Positions 26,047-34,763 of a stretch of 64,000 nt of DNA are shown here, one piece after another. The stretch is from Mucilaginibacter sp. Lineage in GTDB: Bacteria > Bacteroidota > Bacteroidia > Sphingobacteriales > Sphingobacteriaceae. Within the stretch, counting starts at the first letter, position 1. Every line of letters begins with the position of its first letter. The stretch covers positions 1-64,000 of the forward strand of contig JAQBOA010000065.1 of the NCBI GenBank assembly GCA_028288305.1, given 5' to 3'. Made by a program: the position numbers and the translations under genes. The notes beneath the pieces are model-generated. The model was not told the DNA's origin. It was given only the letters and a program-made list of their open reading frames with translations, and ran no database searches.

Positions 26047-26694
26047 ATGAAACTGAAAAATCTTCCCTGGATACCCTTTGCATTTTTTGCAATTGCAGTT
26101 GGTTTTTACCCATTGGCTTACTATTTTGTTGATATGCATAACAAAGGATTGCTACAAACTAAACCGCTGGAACTTGTAAATAATACGGTTTGGCATTCCC
26201 TGTTTTATACGCATATTACTTTTGGTGGGATAGCCATGTTAACAGGATGGACACAATTCAGCAAAAGATTACGCACCCGATATCTGAATACCCACCGTCT
26301 TATTGGTAAAATATACATTAGCGCAGTTATATTAAGCGGTTGTGCAGCTTTGTATATAGCTTTTTTTGCTTCGGGAGGAATAACTTGTGTTTTAGGATTT
26401 GGATCTCTTGCTATATTATGGCTTATTAGTGTGATTAAAGCTTATACATCTATAATTAAAGGAGACATTATTCAACATGAGAACTGGATGATCCGTAATT
26501 ATGCGCTTACATTCGCAGCTGTTACGTTGAGAATTTGGCTACCGATGATGCAATTTTTAATTCATCTTGACTTTAATACCGCCTATCGTATTGTTTCATG
26601 GTTATGCTGGGTCCCTAATATTATCGTTGCAGAGATCATTATCGGCAAAATAAGATCGGTAAAATTTATCAGTGCAAATGTGGGATTGAATTAA
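26047..26694 (+). CDS. DUF2306 family membrane protein
   Basis: The 215-aa protein has six predicted membrane helices. The His-rich segments (YTHITFGGIAMLTGW, TRYLNTHRLIGKIY, HENWMIRNYALTFA) match DUF2306, which may bind heme or metal. The function is unknown. Its last 26 bp overlap the 3' end of the convergent kinase gene at 26669, so the two messages share sequence in antisense. Confidence 0.85.
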   Translation: MKLKNLPWIPFAFFAIAVGFYPLAYYFVDMHNKGLLQTKPLELVNNTVWHSLFYTHITFGGIAMLTGWTQFSKRLRTRYLNTHRLIGKIYISAVILSGCAALYIAFFASGGITCVLGFGSLAILWLISVIKAYTSIIKGDIIQHENWMIRNYALTFAAVTLRIWLPMMQFLIHLDFNTAYRIVSWLCWVPNIIVAEIIIGKIRSVKFISANVGLN

Positions 26695-28369
26695 TTTGTC
26701 GGGCCTCTAACAGAGGCAGGTCTACATAAAAAGTGGATCCTTTACCTAATGTGCTTTCAACACCAATTTTACCTTTGTGATTTGCAATAATTTCGGCTGA
26801 TATATAAAGCCCCATGCCTAAACCGCTGGTCATATGTTTTTTATCTTCTACCCTGTAAAAACGTTCAAATATGCGTTCTTTTTGATCTTCAGATAAACCA
26901 ATACCAAAATCAATAACAGATACACGTACACAATTACTATGCAAACAGGCTTTCACAATCACCTTTTTATTTTCCTGTGAGTATTTAACGGCATTGTTGA
27001 TCAGGTTCATTAATACCTGTTCCAAACGTTCGCCATTACCTTTTACTATAAATTCTTCCCCGTCCAGGTTTTCAAAGGTATAGGAAGGATAAATGTGCGC
27101 AGCATTCTCTACACAAGTTTTAACTAACTCCGTGATATTTATTGGAATAAATGCATATTCTAACTTACCTGCTTGTATTTTACTTACATCAAGCAAATCG
27201 TTCACCAGGTGCTGCAGCTTGTTTATAGAAATATTTGCTTTAGCTATATACTGTTTTATTATATCCGGCAATTCATTTTTTTTATATGAATTAATAAGCT
27301 GTAAATATCCTTTAAGGCTGGTTAACGGGGTTTTCAACTCATGGCTGGCAATCCCAATAAATTCATCCTTCTTTTCCATTTCCTTTTTTTGGTCTTCAAT
27401 ATCTGTAGCAGTTCCAACCCAAAAAACTATTTCTCCCTGTTCATTCCGTAAAGGAACCGCCCTGTTTAAATGCCATCGGTAAGTGCCGTCTGATCCGCGT
27501 TTATATCTGTTTTCAATTTCAAAAATTTCACCCGATTTTAAGGCTGAAAGAAATTTATCCCATGTATGCTCCAGGTCATTATGATGAATAACTTTTTGCC
27601 AGCCCCATTTTTCAGATTCTTCAATACTTAACCCGGTATAACTATACCACTGTTGGTTATAGTAATTCATTTCACCATCAGGAAGGTTGGTCCAGGTAAT
27701 TTGCGGGATATTGTTAGCCAGGTATTTAAAGTGTTCCCGGCTTAAAAACAGTTCATGTGTCCGGTCTTTTACTATGCTTTCAAGTTCTTCATTCAATTTT
27801 TCAGTTTCAGAGTGCGCGACTGCTAACTGTTCATTTTTTATTTTTAGTTGCTTTTCTGCGTTCTTAAGAATGGTAAGGTCAGTAAGAATAAGACTCAAAG
27901 CGGGTCCTTCGTCCATTTCGAGTGTATTACAGGACAGCAGGCAGGGAATTATTTGTTGCCGGTTATTAACAAGTTCAATTTCTTCTTTGCAATCAACCTC
28001 CCAGCTTCTTTTCATTAATGAATCAAATTTTTTCCGGGATACTTCTGGGATAAAGCTATTGAAAAATAAGCCTATCACTTTTTCCAAAGGCATTTTAACC
28101 ATATTGGCAAACCTTGAGTTACTATATAGAATAATCCCTTCGCGGTTTATAGTAACTGCACCTTCATTCATTTTCTCAATAAAAACCCGGTAAGTCTGAT
28201 CGGCTGTTTTAAGGGTGAATATTTGATGGTTATTCCCGTTATTAACTATTAATGCATCTACCTGTCCGGTGCGTATTGCATCTATTGTATCATTAGCTTC
28301 TTCAAGTTGTATTCTAAGCTCATCATTTTCGCTTAATAACTGTTCATACGTTATTTTTGCCTGTTCCAT
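26669..28369 (-). CDS. PAS-PAS sensor histidine kinase of the kai-like operon
   Basis: The 566-aa soluble protein has an N-terminal coiled coil (about residues 1-35), a PAS domain (about 55-170), another coiled coil (170-210), a second PAS/PAC domain (about 210-330), HisKA with H343 (FIGIASHELKTPLTS) and a HATPase domain (about 445-555; GLGMGLYISAEI). It is 4 bp downstream of kaiB2, so it is co-expressed with kaiC and both kaiB genes. It is the natural output or input kinase of that system, in place of SasA, which uses a KaiB-like sensor domain. No response regulator adjoins. Confidence 0.9.
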   Translation of the reverse strand: MEQAKITYEQLLSENDELRIQLEEANDTIDAIRTGQVDALIVNNGNNHQIFTLKTADQTYRVFIEKMNEGAVTINREGIILYSNSRFANMVKMPLEKVIGLFFNSFIPEVSRKKFDSLMKRSWEVDCKEEIELVNNRQQIIPCLLSCNTLEMDEGPALSLILTDLTILKNAEKQLKIKNEQLAVAHSETEKLNEELESIVKDRTHELFLSREHFKYLANNIPQITWTNLPDGEMNYYNQQWYSYTGLSIEESEKWGWQKVIHHNDLEHTWDKFLSALKSGEIFEIENRYKRGSDGTYRWHLNRAVPLRNEQGEIVFWVGTATDIEDQKKEMEKKDEFIGIASHELKTPLTSLKGYLQLINSYKKNELPDIIKQYIAKANISINKLQHLVNDLLDVSKIQAGKLEYAFIPINITELVKTCVENAAHIYPSYTFENLDGEEFIVKGNGERLEQVLMNLINNAVKYSQENKKVIVKACLHSNCVRVSVIDFGIGLSEDQKERIFERFYRVEDKKHMTSGLGMGLYISAEIIANHKGKIGVESTLGKGSTFYVDLPLLEARQINSIPHLH

Positions 28370-28373
28370 ATTA

Positions 28374-28697
28374 TTAAGTGGCTGCTAAACTAAGTCCCCT
28401 AAGTACTTTTTGTGTATCAGACATATCTCCAATCAATCTTCGTTCGGGGGATGGTGATTTTTTTATAAGTAATGGTAATGCAATAATCTGTTCACCTTCA
28501 GCAATAGTTGGTTGTTGGTAAACATCAATTATCTCCAGTTCATAATTCCCTTTCAGATGTAATTCGCATATTTCCTTCAAATTCGCAATAGCGCGAGTTG
28601 AATTGGGCGTTGCACCTGTTACAAATAAACGCAACAGGTAAATATTTTCTTTATTTAAATTATTATCATTTCCGGGTACTTGTTGTGACTCTGTCAT
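28374..28697 (-). CDS. kaiB: KaiB-like protein 2
   Basis: The 107-aa thioredoxin-like KaiB has the core LRLFVTGATPNSTRAI (about residues 20-35), ELEIIDVYQQP (about 55-65) and the conserved ALPLLIKKSPSPERRLIGDMS (about 73-93). KaiB switches fold to bind KaiC. Its ATG shares one base with the TAA of kaiB1 (TAATG), so translation is coupled. It differs clearly from kaiB1, so this is an old duplication with possibly divided roles. Confidence 0.93.
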   Translation of the reverse strand: MTESQQVPGNDNNLNKENIYLLRLFVTGATPNSTRAIANLKEICELHLKGNYELEIIDVYQQPTIAEGEQIIALPLLIKKSPSPERRLIGDMSDTQKVLRGLSLAAT

Positions 28698-28996
28698 TAT
28701 ATATCTATGCTAACAGGACGTATATTTAAACCTACCAATACTTTTTCTTCGTTTGATAAATCGCCGATAATTTTACGTATAGGTTCAGGTACTTTACGCA
28801 CCAATGTGGGAATAGCAAAAATCTGATCTCCTTCCGCTAATTGGGGTTGTAGCAACAGATCTATCACTTCAATTTTATATTGACCTTTTAAATGTTCTTC
28901 ACAATACCTTTCCAAATTACTTAAAGCGGTAACAGATTTGACTGTTTTCCCCGCAACATATAATCTGAGTTCATATTTTGTTTCCTCGGTTTCCAT
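28697..28996 (-). CDS. kaiB: KaiB-like protein 1
   Basis: The 99-aa KaiB starts [13 protein letters not shown] and has the C-terminal [20 protein letters not shown] typical of the family, at normal length. It begins 4 bp after the kaiC stop. Together with kaiB2 and the PAS kinase it forms one operon. Two kaiB genes beside one kaiC are common in non-cyanobacterial kai loci, where the role is stress or time-of-day related rather than proven circadian. Confidence 0.95.
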   Translation of the reverse strand: METEETKYELRLYVAGKTVKSVTALSNLERYCEEHLKGQYKIEVIDLLLQPQLAEGDQIFAIPTLVRKVPEPIRKIIGDLSNEEKVLVGLNIRPVSIDI

Positions 28997-29000
28997 TGTT

Positions 29001-30743
29001 TTATTTCTCGTTTTTATTTTCTGATGCGTTTTCTCCCCGGCGCATCATTATCATTTTCTGGCGGTTTTCTTCAGCTACTTTTTTAATTAATTCTTCTTCA
29101 ACGTATATTTTATTTAGCTCATCTTCAGCTGATTCAAATTCGCTTTGCAAGCCTGCAATTTTTGATTCCAATATTTTCCGTTTTCTTCCAATTTCGCGAT
29201 CTTTCAAACTTACTGAGTTCTTTCTAATCACTTCCCCTGTTTGCTCCTGCAATTTTTGTGCCTCGCGGGCCGAACCGGTAAGCACACCATCAGGGCCCAG
29301 AAAAACATCAACAATATCTATGCCCTTATCAGTAATAACAAACTCTCTTACCTGGTTTGAATGTTTCATTCCACGCGATTTCATAATATATATGCCCCGG
29401 TTGCGTTCGCCGTTAAATTCTATATCTCTTACTAAAAGCCATGTATCTACTAAAGACGATACACCTTCATCAGTTTGTTCAGTAACCACATTATTTAATG
29501 TAAGCGCGGTAAACATCACTGTTATTTGTTCATCCAGTAAAAAGTCAATCAGCCTTATTAGCATTGCTTTTACTTCACTAACCGAACCAACAGTTACTAA
29601 ATTGGTAATAGGATCCAGAACAACAACGGTTGGTTTAAAATTTTTAATTATTTTATACATCGCCACCAGGTGTTGCTCCAGCCCGTGCAGCGTTGGTCGC
29701 ATAGCATGGAATTGTAATAAACCTTCATCCACTTGTTTTTGAAGGTTTACATTTATAGACTGCATGTTGCGGATGATTTGTTTAGGCGATTCCTCAAAAG
29801 CAAAGTACAGACAACGCTTTTTTTGATTACATGTTTCATTGGCAAAGCAAGCTGCTATACTGGTTTTTCCGGTACCTGCAGTTCCTGAGACAAGGACACT
29901 GGAGCCTTTAAAAAAACCTTTACCTTCCAGCATTTTATCAAGGGCCGGTATACCTGATGATATTCTTTCTGTTGATACTTCCTTTTCCAGCTTTAAGGAA
30001 GTTACCGGCAAAACAGAAATACCATCTTCATCAATTAAAAATGGATATTCATTTGTACCATGCACAGAGCCTCTGTATTTTAATATCCTTAATCGCCTGG
30101 TTGATATTTGGTTTACCACCCGGTGGTCCAGAAGGATAACGCAATCTGAAACATATTCTTCAAGCCCTTGCCGCGTAAATGATGGCCCTTCACCCCGTTC
30201 ACCGGTTATTATAGTGGTAACGCCTTTTACTTTTAACCAATTAAACAACCTGCGCAGTTCGGCACGTAGAATTCCCTGGTTAGTAAGGCCTGCGAAAAGA
30301 CTTTCAATGGTGTCCAAAACCACCCGCTTTGCACCAATGCTGTCAATGGCATAACCTAACCTTATAAATAAACCTTCCAAATCATACTCCCCGGTTTCTT
30401 CAATTTCGCTGCGGTCAATATGTACATAGTCGAGCTTTAGTTTATTTTCGGCCTGCAAGCTATTAAGGTCGAAACCCAGGGATGCAACATTCATGGCAAG
30501 TTCTTCAGTCTTTTCTTCAAAAGCCATGAAAACCCCAGGTTCATCAAATTCAATTGCACCCCGTACAATAAATTCAAGCGACAACAAAGTCTTTCCGCAT
30601 CCTGCTTCCCCGCAGACCAGCGTAGGCCTTCCTTTAGGGATGCCTCCTTCTGTTATTTCATCTAATCCAGTTATTCCTGTTAAGGTTTTTGGTAATTGCG
30701 GTTGATTGTATTTTATATTTTCTTTAATATAATCTTTAGTCAT
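29001..30743 (-). CDS. kaiC: KaiC-like double RecA/AAA ATPase
   Basis: The 580-aa protein has both KaiC domains. CI (about residues 15-250) has Walker A GEAGCGKT (45-52) and the catalytic Glu pair E76-E77. CII (about 255-480) has Walker A GTAGTGKT (287-294) and E317-E318. The phosphorylation loop reads TDEGVSS, aligning T424, S429 and S430 with cyanobacterial T426, S431 and T432; the second site is Ser instead of Thr. An extra C-terminal coiled coil (about 500-570) replaces the A-loop tail that KaiA grips, and no kaiA is present. It heads the operon. Confidence 0.95.
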   Translation of the reverse strand: MTKDYIKENIKYNQPQLPKTLTGITGLDEITEGGIPKGRPTLVCGEAGCGKTLLSLEFIVRGAIEFDEPGVFMAFEEKTEELAMNVASLGFDLNSLQAENKLKLDYVHIDRSEIEETGEYDLEGLFIRLGYAIDSIGAKRVVLDTIESLFAGLTNQGILRAELRRLFNWLKVKGVTTIITGERGEGPSFTRQGLEEYVSDCVILLDHRVVNQISTRRLRILKYRGSVHGTNEYPFLIDEDGISVLPVTSLKLEKEVSTERISSGIPALDKMLEGKGFFKGSSVLVSGTAGTGKTSIAACFANETCNQKKRCLYFAFEESPKQIIRNMQSINVNLQKQVDEGLLQFHAMRPTLHGLEQHLVAMYKIIKNFKPTVVVLDPITNLVTVGSVSEVKAMLIRLIDFLLDEQITVMFTALTLNNVVTEQTDEGVSSLVDTWLLVRDIEFNGERNRGIYIMKSRGMKHSNQVREFVITDKGIDIVDVFLGPDGVLTGSAREAQKLQEQTGEVIRKNSVSLKDREIGRKRKILESKIAGLQSEFESAEDELNKIYVEEELIKKVAEENRQKMIMMRRGENASENKNEK

Positions 30744-30874
30744 TATGCATAAAAGTTAAATGAATAAAAACAACTTTTTAATATAAGTCATCATTTAAAT
30801 CAAAAAACTATATAATAATAATCGGCATAAAATTGTTTTTTATAGAAATGAAAATCAAATAATTTTTTTAAAAA

Positions 30875-30903
30875 AAACCGGCAAGGGACTATCTTGCCGG
30901 TTT
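30875..30903 (-). terminator. Rho-independent terminator of the DUF4142 gene
   Basis: AAACCGGCAAG (30875-30885) pairs perfectly with CTTGCCGGTTT (30893-30903), with a 7-nt loop. On the minus strand it is followed by a T-run (TTTTTTTT near 30866-30874). It lies 18 bp past the DUF4142 stop and upstream of kaiC, so it isolates the kai operon from readthrough. Confidence 0.88.
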
Positions 30904-30921
30904 AAATAATTCTTCGGTCTG

Positions 30922-31548
30922 CTATTTAATCTTGTTTTTTACTGTTTTTGCCATAACCAGATGTTCTTCTATTTTGGGAAGTGTTTCTTGCGCAAAGGCT
31001 TTTGTGTCGCTAACAGTGAGATGTTTGGCAGCATCCTTGTAATTGCTTACTGATTTTTCGTGCCCGCTTATTATGGTGTTTATATATTTTTTGTCAAACT
31101 CAGTCCCGGTTAATTTAGCCATATCGTTCAAATCTTTTTGATGGTCAGCATTTACGGCAGTAGGCAATACAAAGTTTGCACTGGCTGCTATGGCGCTAAT
31201 TTTTTCGTTTATTGCTGTATGGGCTTTAACTAAATTAACAGCAAGATTTTTTACATCGGCAACAAGTGAATTTGTAGCAGCCAGTTTCGATAATTCAATC
31301 TCGTACATGCCCGATTCATAACTTTTTACAAGAAATTTTGATGCATCATCCTGCAGTGTTTTTTTTGCTTTGAGTGTTGAATCAGAGGATTTGATGTTTG
31401 CCTTATTGGCCGAATCGGTTTGGGCAATTTGTTTTTTGTTCGCTGAGTCAGCAACTTCTGAGCTGTCTTTGTGCGAATGACAAGCTGTTAACAGCATAAG
31501 CATAGCAATAAAAGGAACTGCTAAATAATTTAACATTTTTGTTTTCAT
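30922..31548 (-). CDS. DUF4142 family lipoprotein
   Basis: The 208-aa protein has a lipoprotein signal (MLLTAC; lipid Cys at about residue 23), a low-complexity charged linker (about 25-68) and a DUF4142 ferritin-like helical domain (about 70-205; KSYESGMYEIELSKLAA, SGHEKSVSNYKDAAKH). Function in the periplasm or outer membrane is unknown; the family is often stress-linked. It has its own terminator. Confidence 0.85.
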   Translation of the reverse strand: MKTKMLNYLAVPFIAMLMLLTACHSHKDSSEVADSANKKQIAQTDSANKANIKSSDSTLKAKKTLQDDASKFLVKSYESGMYEIELSKLAATNSLVADVKNLAVNLVKAHTAINEKISAIAASANFVLPTAVNADHQKDLNDMAKLTGTEFDKKYINTIISGHEKSVSNYKDAAKHLTVSDTKAFAQETLPKIEEHLVMAKTVKNKIK

Positions 31549-31679
31549 AGTGATTAAATGATTGGTTTATAATGTGTTTACAAAATTTATCAACAGCATT
31601 TAATCCATAAAGTTTTATCTGAACCTGTTTTAACTTACGGGATGTTTAATTAAAATATTATTAATAATTCAATAAACTA

Positions 31680-32972
31680 CTAAACAAAAATTGTATAAAA
31701 CATGCCTAATGCTGCGGCTCCCATAGCAATAAAAGTGATCCACAAAATGGTTTTTGAGAGCCACCCGCTTTTAAATTCTCCCATTATTTTTTCGTTAGAT
31801 GCGATTTTAAGAATCAAAAATAAAAGTGGTACAGCTGCAACGCCATTTAATACTGCCGCGTAAACTAATGCCTTTACCGGGTCTATACCAATAAAATTGA
31901 GTAGCAACCCCACTGCTGTTGCCGCTATAATTATTAAGTAAAAGGTAGGTGCTTTTTTTAATTTTAAATTTAAGCTCGCTTTCCAATTAAAAGCTTCGCA
32001 TACGGAATAAGCAGCTGAACCCGAAAGTACCGGAATGGCTAATAATCCAAGACAAACTATTCCAAATGAAAATATAAGCTTTGCCAGGAACCCGGCATGC
32101 GGAAAACTATGCACAAGCGGTTCAAGTGCTTTTGCAGCGTCGGCAGCAGTTTTAATGTCTTTTACGCCGCTATTGTGTAAAACAGTTGCACCTACAACAA
32201 TAATGCTCCATGTTGCAAACTCAGAAAACATCATTCCAAATGTATTATCCAGGCGCATTCTGTGTACACTTATCCAGCTTATCCGCGGCTTTCCTTCAGT
32301 TAGCAAATGTTTTTCCTTGTCTTCTTCTACTTCCTGCGATGCTTCCCAAAAAAACATATAAGGCGAAATGGTTGTACCCAAAACTCCAGTAATGATAAAG
32401 AAAAATGCAAATGACATCTCAAAATGCGGCACTATGGTTGCCCGAAAAATGGTTGCCCAGGGTTGGTGTACTATAAATAGGGTTATAGGATAAGCCATTA
32501 AGGTTATTGCCAGCCATTTTAAAATTTTAGAATAGACTTTGTAGCTGGTAAATACCTCCAGCGATAATATAATGGCAGTGAAAATTAAGGTCAACACAAT
32601 AAATGGCGCAGGTATAAGTAATTGGGCAGCAGCAGCCATAGCTCCCAGGTCTGCGCCAATATTTATGGTGTTTGCAATAACAACCAGCCCAACCACAACA
32701 TATAAAACGGTACGGCTATAGCATTCTTTAACTATAGTGGTAATACCCTTGCCCGTAACCAGGCCAATCCTTGCACATGACTCCTGTACGGCTGTCATCA
32801 AAGGCAGCATCCATAACGCAGTCCATAATTGTCCGTACCCAAATTGAGCGCCTGTTTGTGAATAAGTAGCAATGCCGGAGGGATCATCATCTGCTGCACC
32901 TGTAATAAGGCCAGGGCCAAGTACACGCCAGAAACCTTTAATTTTAGCGGCAATCTCAGTACGTAATTTCAT
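31680..32972 (-). CDS. NRAMP-family divalent metal transporter with altered metal site
   Basis: The 430-aa protein has about eleven membrane helices and the NRAMP fold. The TM1 motif, DPGN in true NRAMPs, is DPSG (residues 30-33), and TM6, usually MPH, reads SPY (203-205). Loss of the Met and His that select Mn/Fe recalls NRAMP-related Mg/Mn carriers, so the substrate may be magnesium rather than iron or manganese; this is inference. The gene is alone and followed on the far side by the PAS kinase at 33216. Confidence 0.85.
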   Translation of the reverse strand: MKLRTEIAAKIKGFWRVLGPGLITGAADDDPSGIATYSQTGAQFGYGQLWTALWMLPLMTAVQESCARIGLVTGKGITTIVKECYSRTVLYVVVGLVVIANTINIGADLGAMAAAAQLLIPAPFIVLTLIFTAIILSLEVFTSYKVYSKILKWLAITLMAYPITLFIVHQPWATIFRATIVPHFEMSFAFFFIITGVLGTTISPYMFFWEASQEVEEDKEKHLLTEGKPRISWISVHRMRLDNTFGMMFSEFATWSIIVVGATVLHNSGVKDIKTAADAAKALEPLVHSFPHAGFLAKLIFSFGIVCLGLLAIPVLSGSAAYSVCEAFNWKASLNLKLKKAPTFYLIIIAATAVGLLLNFIGIDPVKALVYAAVLNGVAAVPLLFLILKIASNEKIMGEFKSGWLSKTILWITFIAMGAAALGMFYTIFV

Positions 32973-33215
32973 TTAGTATAGTGTTTGGTTGAAGATAGAA
33001 AGTTTAATGGTTATACTATATAATTTTTAGATGTAATAAAGAGGGCCTAAATTAGTCCCAACTTTAAGGAATTATATTAAATAGCAAAAGTTTCTTTTTG
33101 TTTGATATTTTAATAATTTACCTTAACAAATTAAATATTGATCCGTTAAAAAGGTTATCTGCACCGAAATAAAATTTAATCATTATTAAACTTGAATACC
33201 GTTTTGCTATCATCT

Positions 33216-34703
33216 ATGAACGCTAATTTATCGCCTGGTTTAACCGAAAGTATTTTTCAAACTGTATTTGAAAAATCACCGGGCTCCTTGCTGGTTAAAG
33301 CCGATTGTCCTCGCTTTACAATAATTGCAGCAAGTGATTCTTATTTAGCAATTACATCAAGTAAAAGGGAGGAAGTTATAGGTAAAGGTTTTTTTGAGGT
33401 GTTCCCTGACGATAATATTGCATTGGATAATAGAACAAATGCCTTGGATGAATTTACAAAGGTTATTGAAACCAGGCAAAAAGTTGAAGTTCCCACTTAT
33501 CGTTTTGATGTTTATAACCAGGAAACAAAAAAATATAAAACACACTATTGGTCGTGCTGCAATTCGCCGGTTTTGGACGCTGATGGTAATGTAGCCTATA
33601 TATTGAATACCGTGGTTGATATAACAGGAGAGGTAAAGGCTAAGGAAGCAGCTATAGAAAGCGAAAGCCGCCTGCGTCTAGCTGCAGAAGCCACAGCACT
33701 TGCCATATGGGACCTTAATCTGCAAAATCAAACTTTTATTTATTCGCCACGCCTGGCTGAGATATTTGGGCATTCCTCTGAAAAGTCAGTAACCCTTGAG
33801 GAAATACGAAAGCAGGTTAACGAGGATGATTTGAAAAACATTGTGTTAAATGCTTATTATGAGTCATTAGAAACAGGGAGCTATTTGTACGAGGTAAGAA
33901 TTTATTGGCCTGATGAATCGCTGCACTGGATAAAAGTCCAGGGGATTGTTTTAAGAGATGAAAAGAAGCAGCCGATGAGATTACTGGGAACAATGGTAGA
34001 TATTACTGAAAGTAAACGTGATGAGATAAGGAAAAATGATTTTATAGCCATGGCGAGTCATGAGCTAAAAACACCGCTTACTTCGCTAAAGGCTTACCTG
34101 CAGATACTTTCAAAAAAAGCGACCCCGTCAAATGACAGTTTTATAGATAACGCACTTTTAAAAGCGAATAACCAGGTAAACAGAATGACCAATCTTATTC
34201 ATGGTTTTCTTGATCTCTCAAAACTTGAATCAGGTAAATTGCAGCTTAAAATAAAAGATTTTGAAATTAACAAACTGATTGAAGATATTACCGCTGAAAC
34301 TAACCTCGCAAATCCAGACCGTATCTTTAAATTTGAGTCGGATGAAACGTTAACTATACCAGCTGACAGAGAAAAGATAGGTCAGGTGATGAGCAATTTT
34401 TTAAGTAACGCGATTAAATATTCTGACAAGGGAAGTAAGATAACCATTACTCAAAAACAGATAAACGGCAGTGTCCTGGTATCAGTTACTGATGAAGGTA
34501 TAGGTATTAAGGCTAAAGACCAGGAAAAACTGTTTCAGCGCTTTTACCGTGTAGAGAATGAGAAGATGAAAAATATATCCGGCTTTGGCATTGGTCTTTA
34601 TATTGCAAGCGAGATAGTACAACGCCATAAAGGTAAAATAGGCGTTAACAGCGAGGAAGGTAAAGGAACAACTTTTTATTTCAGTTTGCCATTGAATGAT
34701 TAA
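33216..34703 (+). CDS. PAS-PAS sensor histidine kinase
   Basis: From ATG at 33216 (495 aa; a TTG 24 bp earlier is less likely) the soluble protein has a PAS domain (about residues 10-140), a second PAS/PAC domain (about 150-265), HisKA with H282 (FIAMASHELKTP) and HATPase (about 380-490; GFGIGLYIASEI). Its kinase half closely resembles the kai-operon kinase at 26669, so the two are paralogs about 5 kb apart. It is monocistronic, with no regulator beside it. Confidence 0.9.
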   Translation: MNANLSPGLTESIFQTVFEKSPGSLLVKADCPRFTIIAASDSYLAITSSKREEVIGKGFFEVFPDDNIALDNRTNALDEFTKVIETRQKVEVPTYRFDVYNQETKKYKTHYWSCCNSPVLDADGNVAYILNTVVDITGEVKAKEAAIESESRLRLAAEATALAIWDLNLQNQTFIYSPRLAEIFGHSSEKSVTLEEIRKQVNEDDLKNIVLNAYYESLETGSYLYEVRIYWPDESLHWIKVQGIVLRDEKKQPMRLLGTMVDITESKRDEIRKNDFIAMASHELKTPLTSLKAYLQILSKKATPSNDSFIDNALLKANNQVNRMTNLIHGFLDLSKLESGKLQLKIKDFEINKLIEDITAETNLANPDRIFKFESDETLTIPADREKIGQVMSNFLSNAIKYSDKGSKITITQKQINGSVLVSVTDEGIGIKAKDQEKLFQRFYRVENEKMKNISGFGIGLYIASEIVQRHKGKIGVNSEEGKGTTFYFSLPLND

Positions 34704-34731
34704 AAAGCTTTCTTAAAGGAAAAGCAGCCAA

Positions 34732-34763
34732 AATTCCCCCTTTTGGGGGCTTAGGGGGTTTTC
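34732..34763. repeat. CCCCCTTTAGGGGG-family repeat at the dacB 3' end
   Basis: A variant copy (CCCCCTTTTGGGGG core, then CTTAGGGGGTTTTC). It overlaps the last codons and the stop of dacB (34751-34753), so the protein ends in KTP encoded by the repeat. It also lies 29 bp past the kinase stop and may act as a two-way terminator. Confidence 0.7.

Noticed and set aside
28978-29742. Long plus-strand ORF of 254 codons antisense to kaiC
   Set aside because: Its codons mirror kaiC, the translation is Ser/Phe-rich without family motifs, and the kaiC frame is certain.
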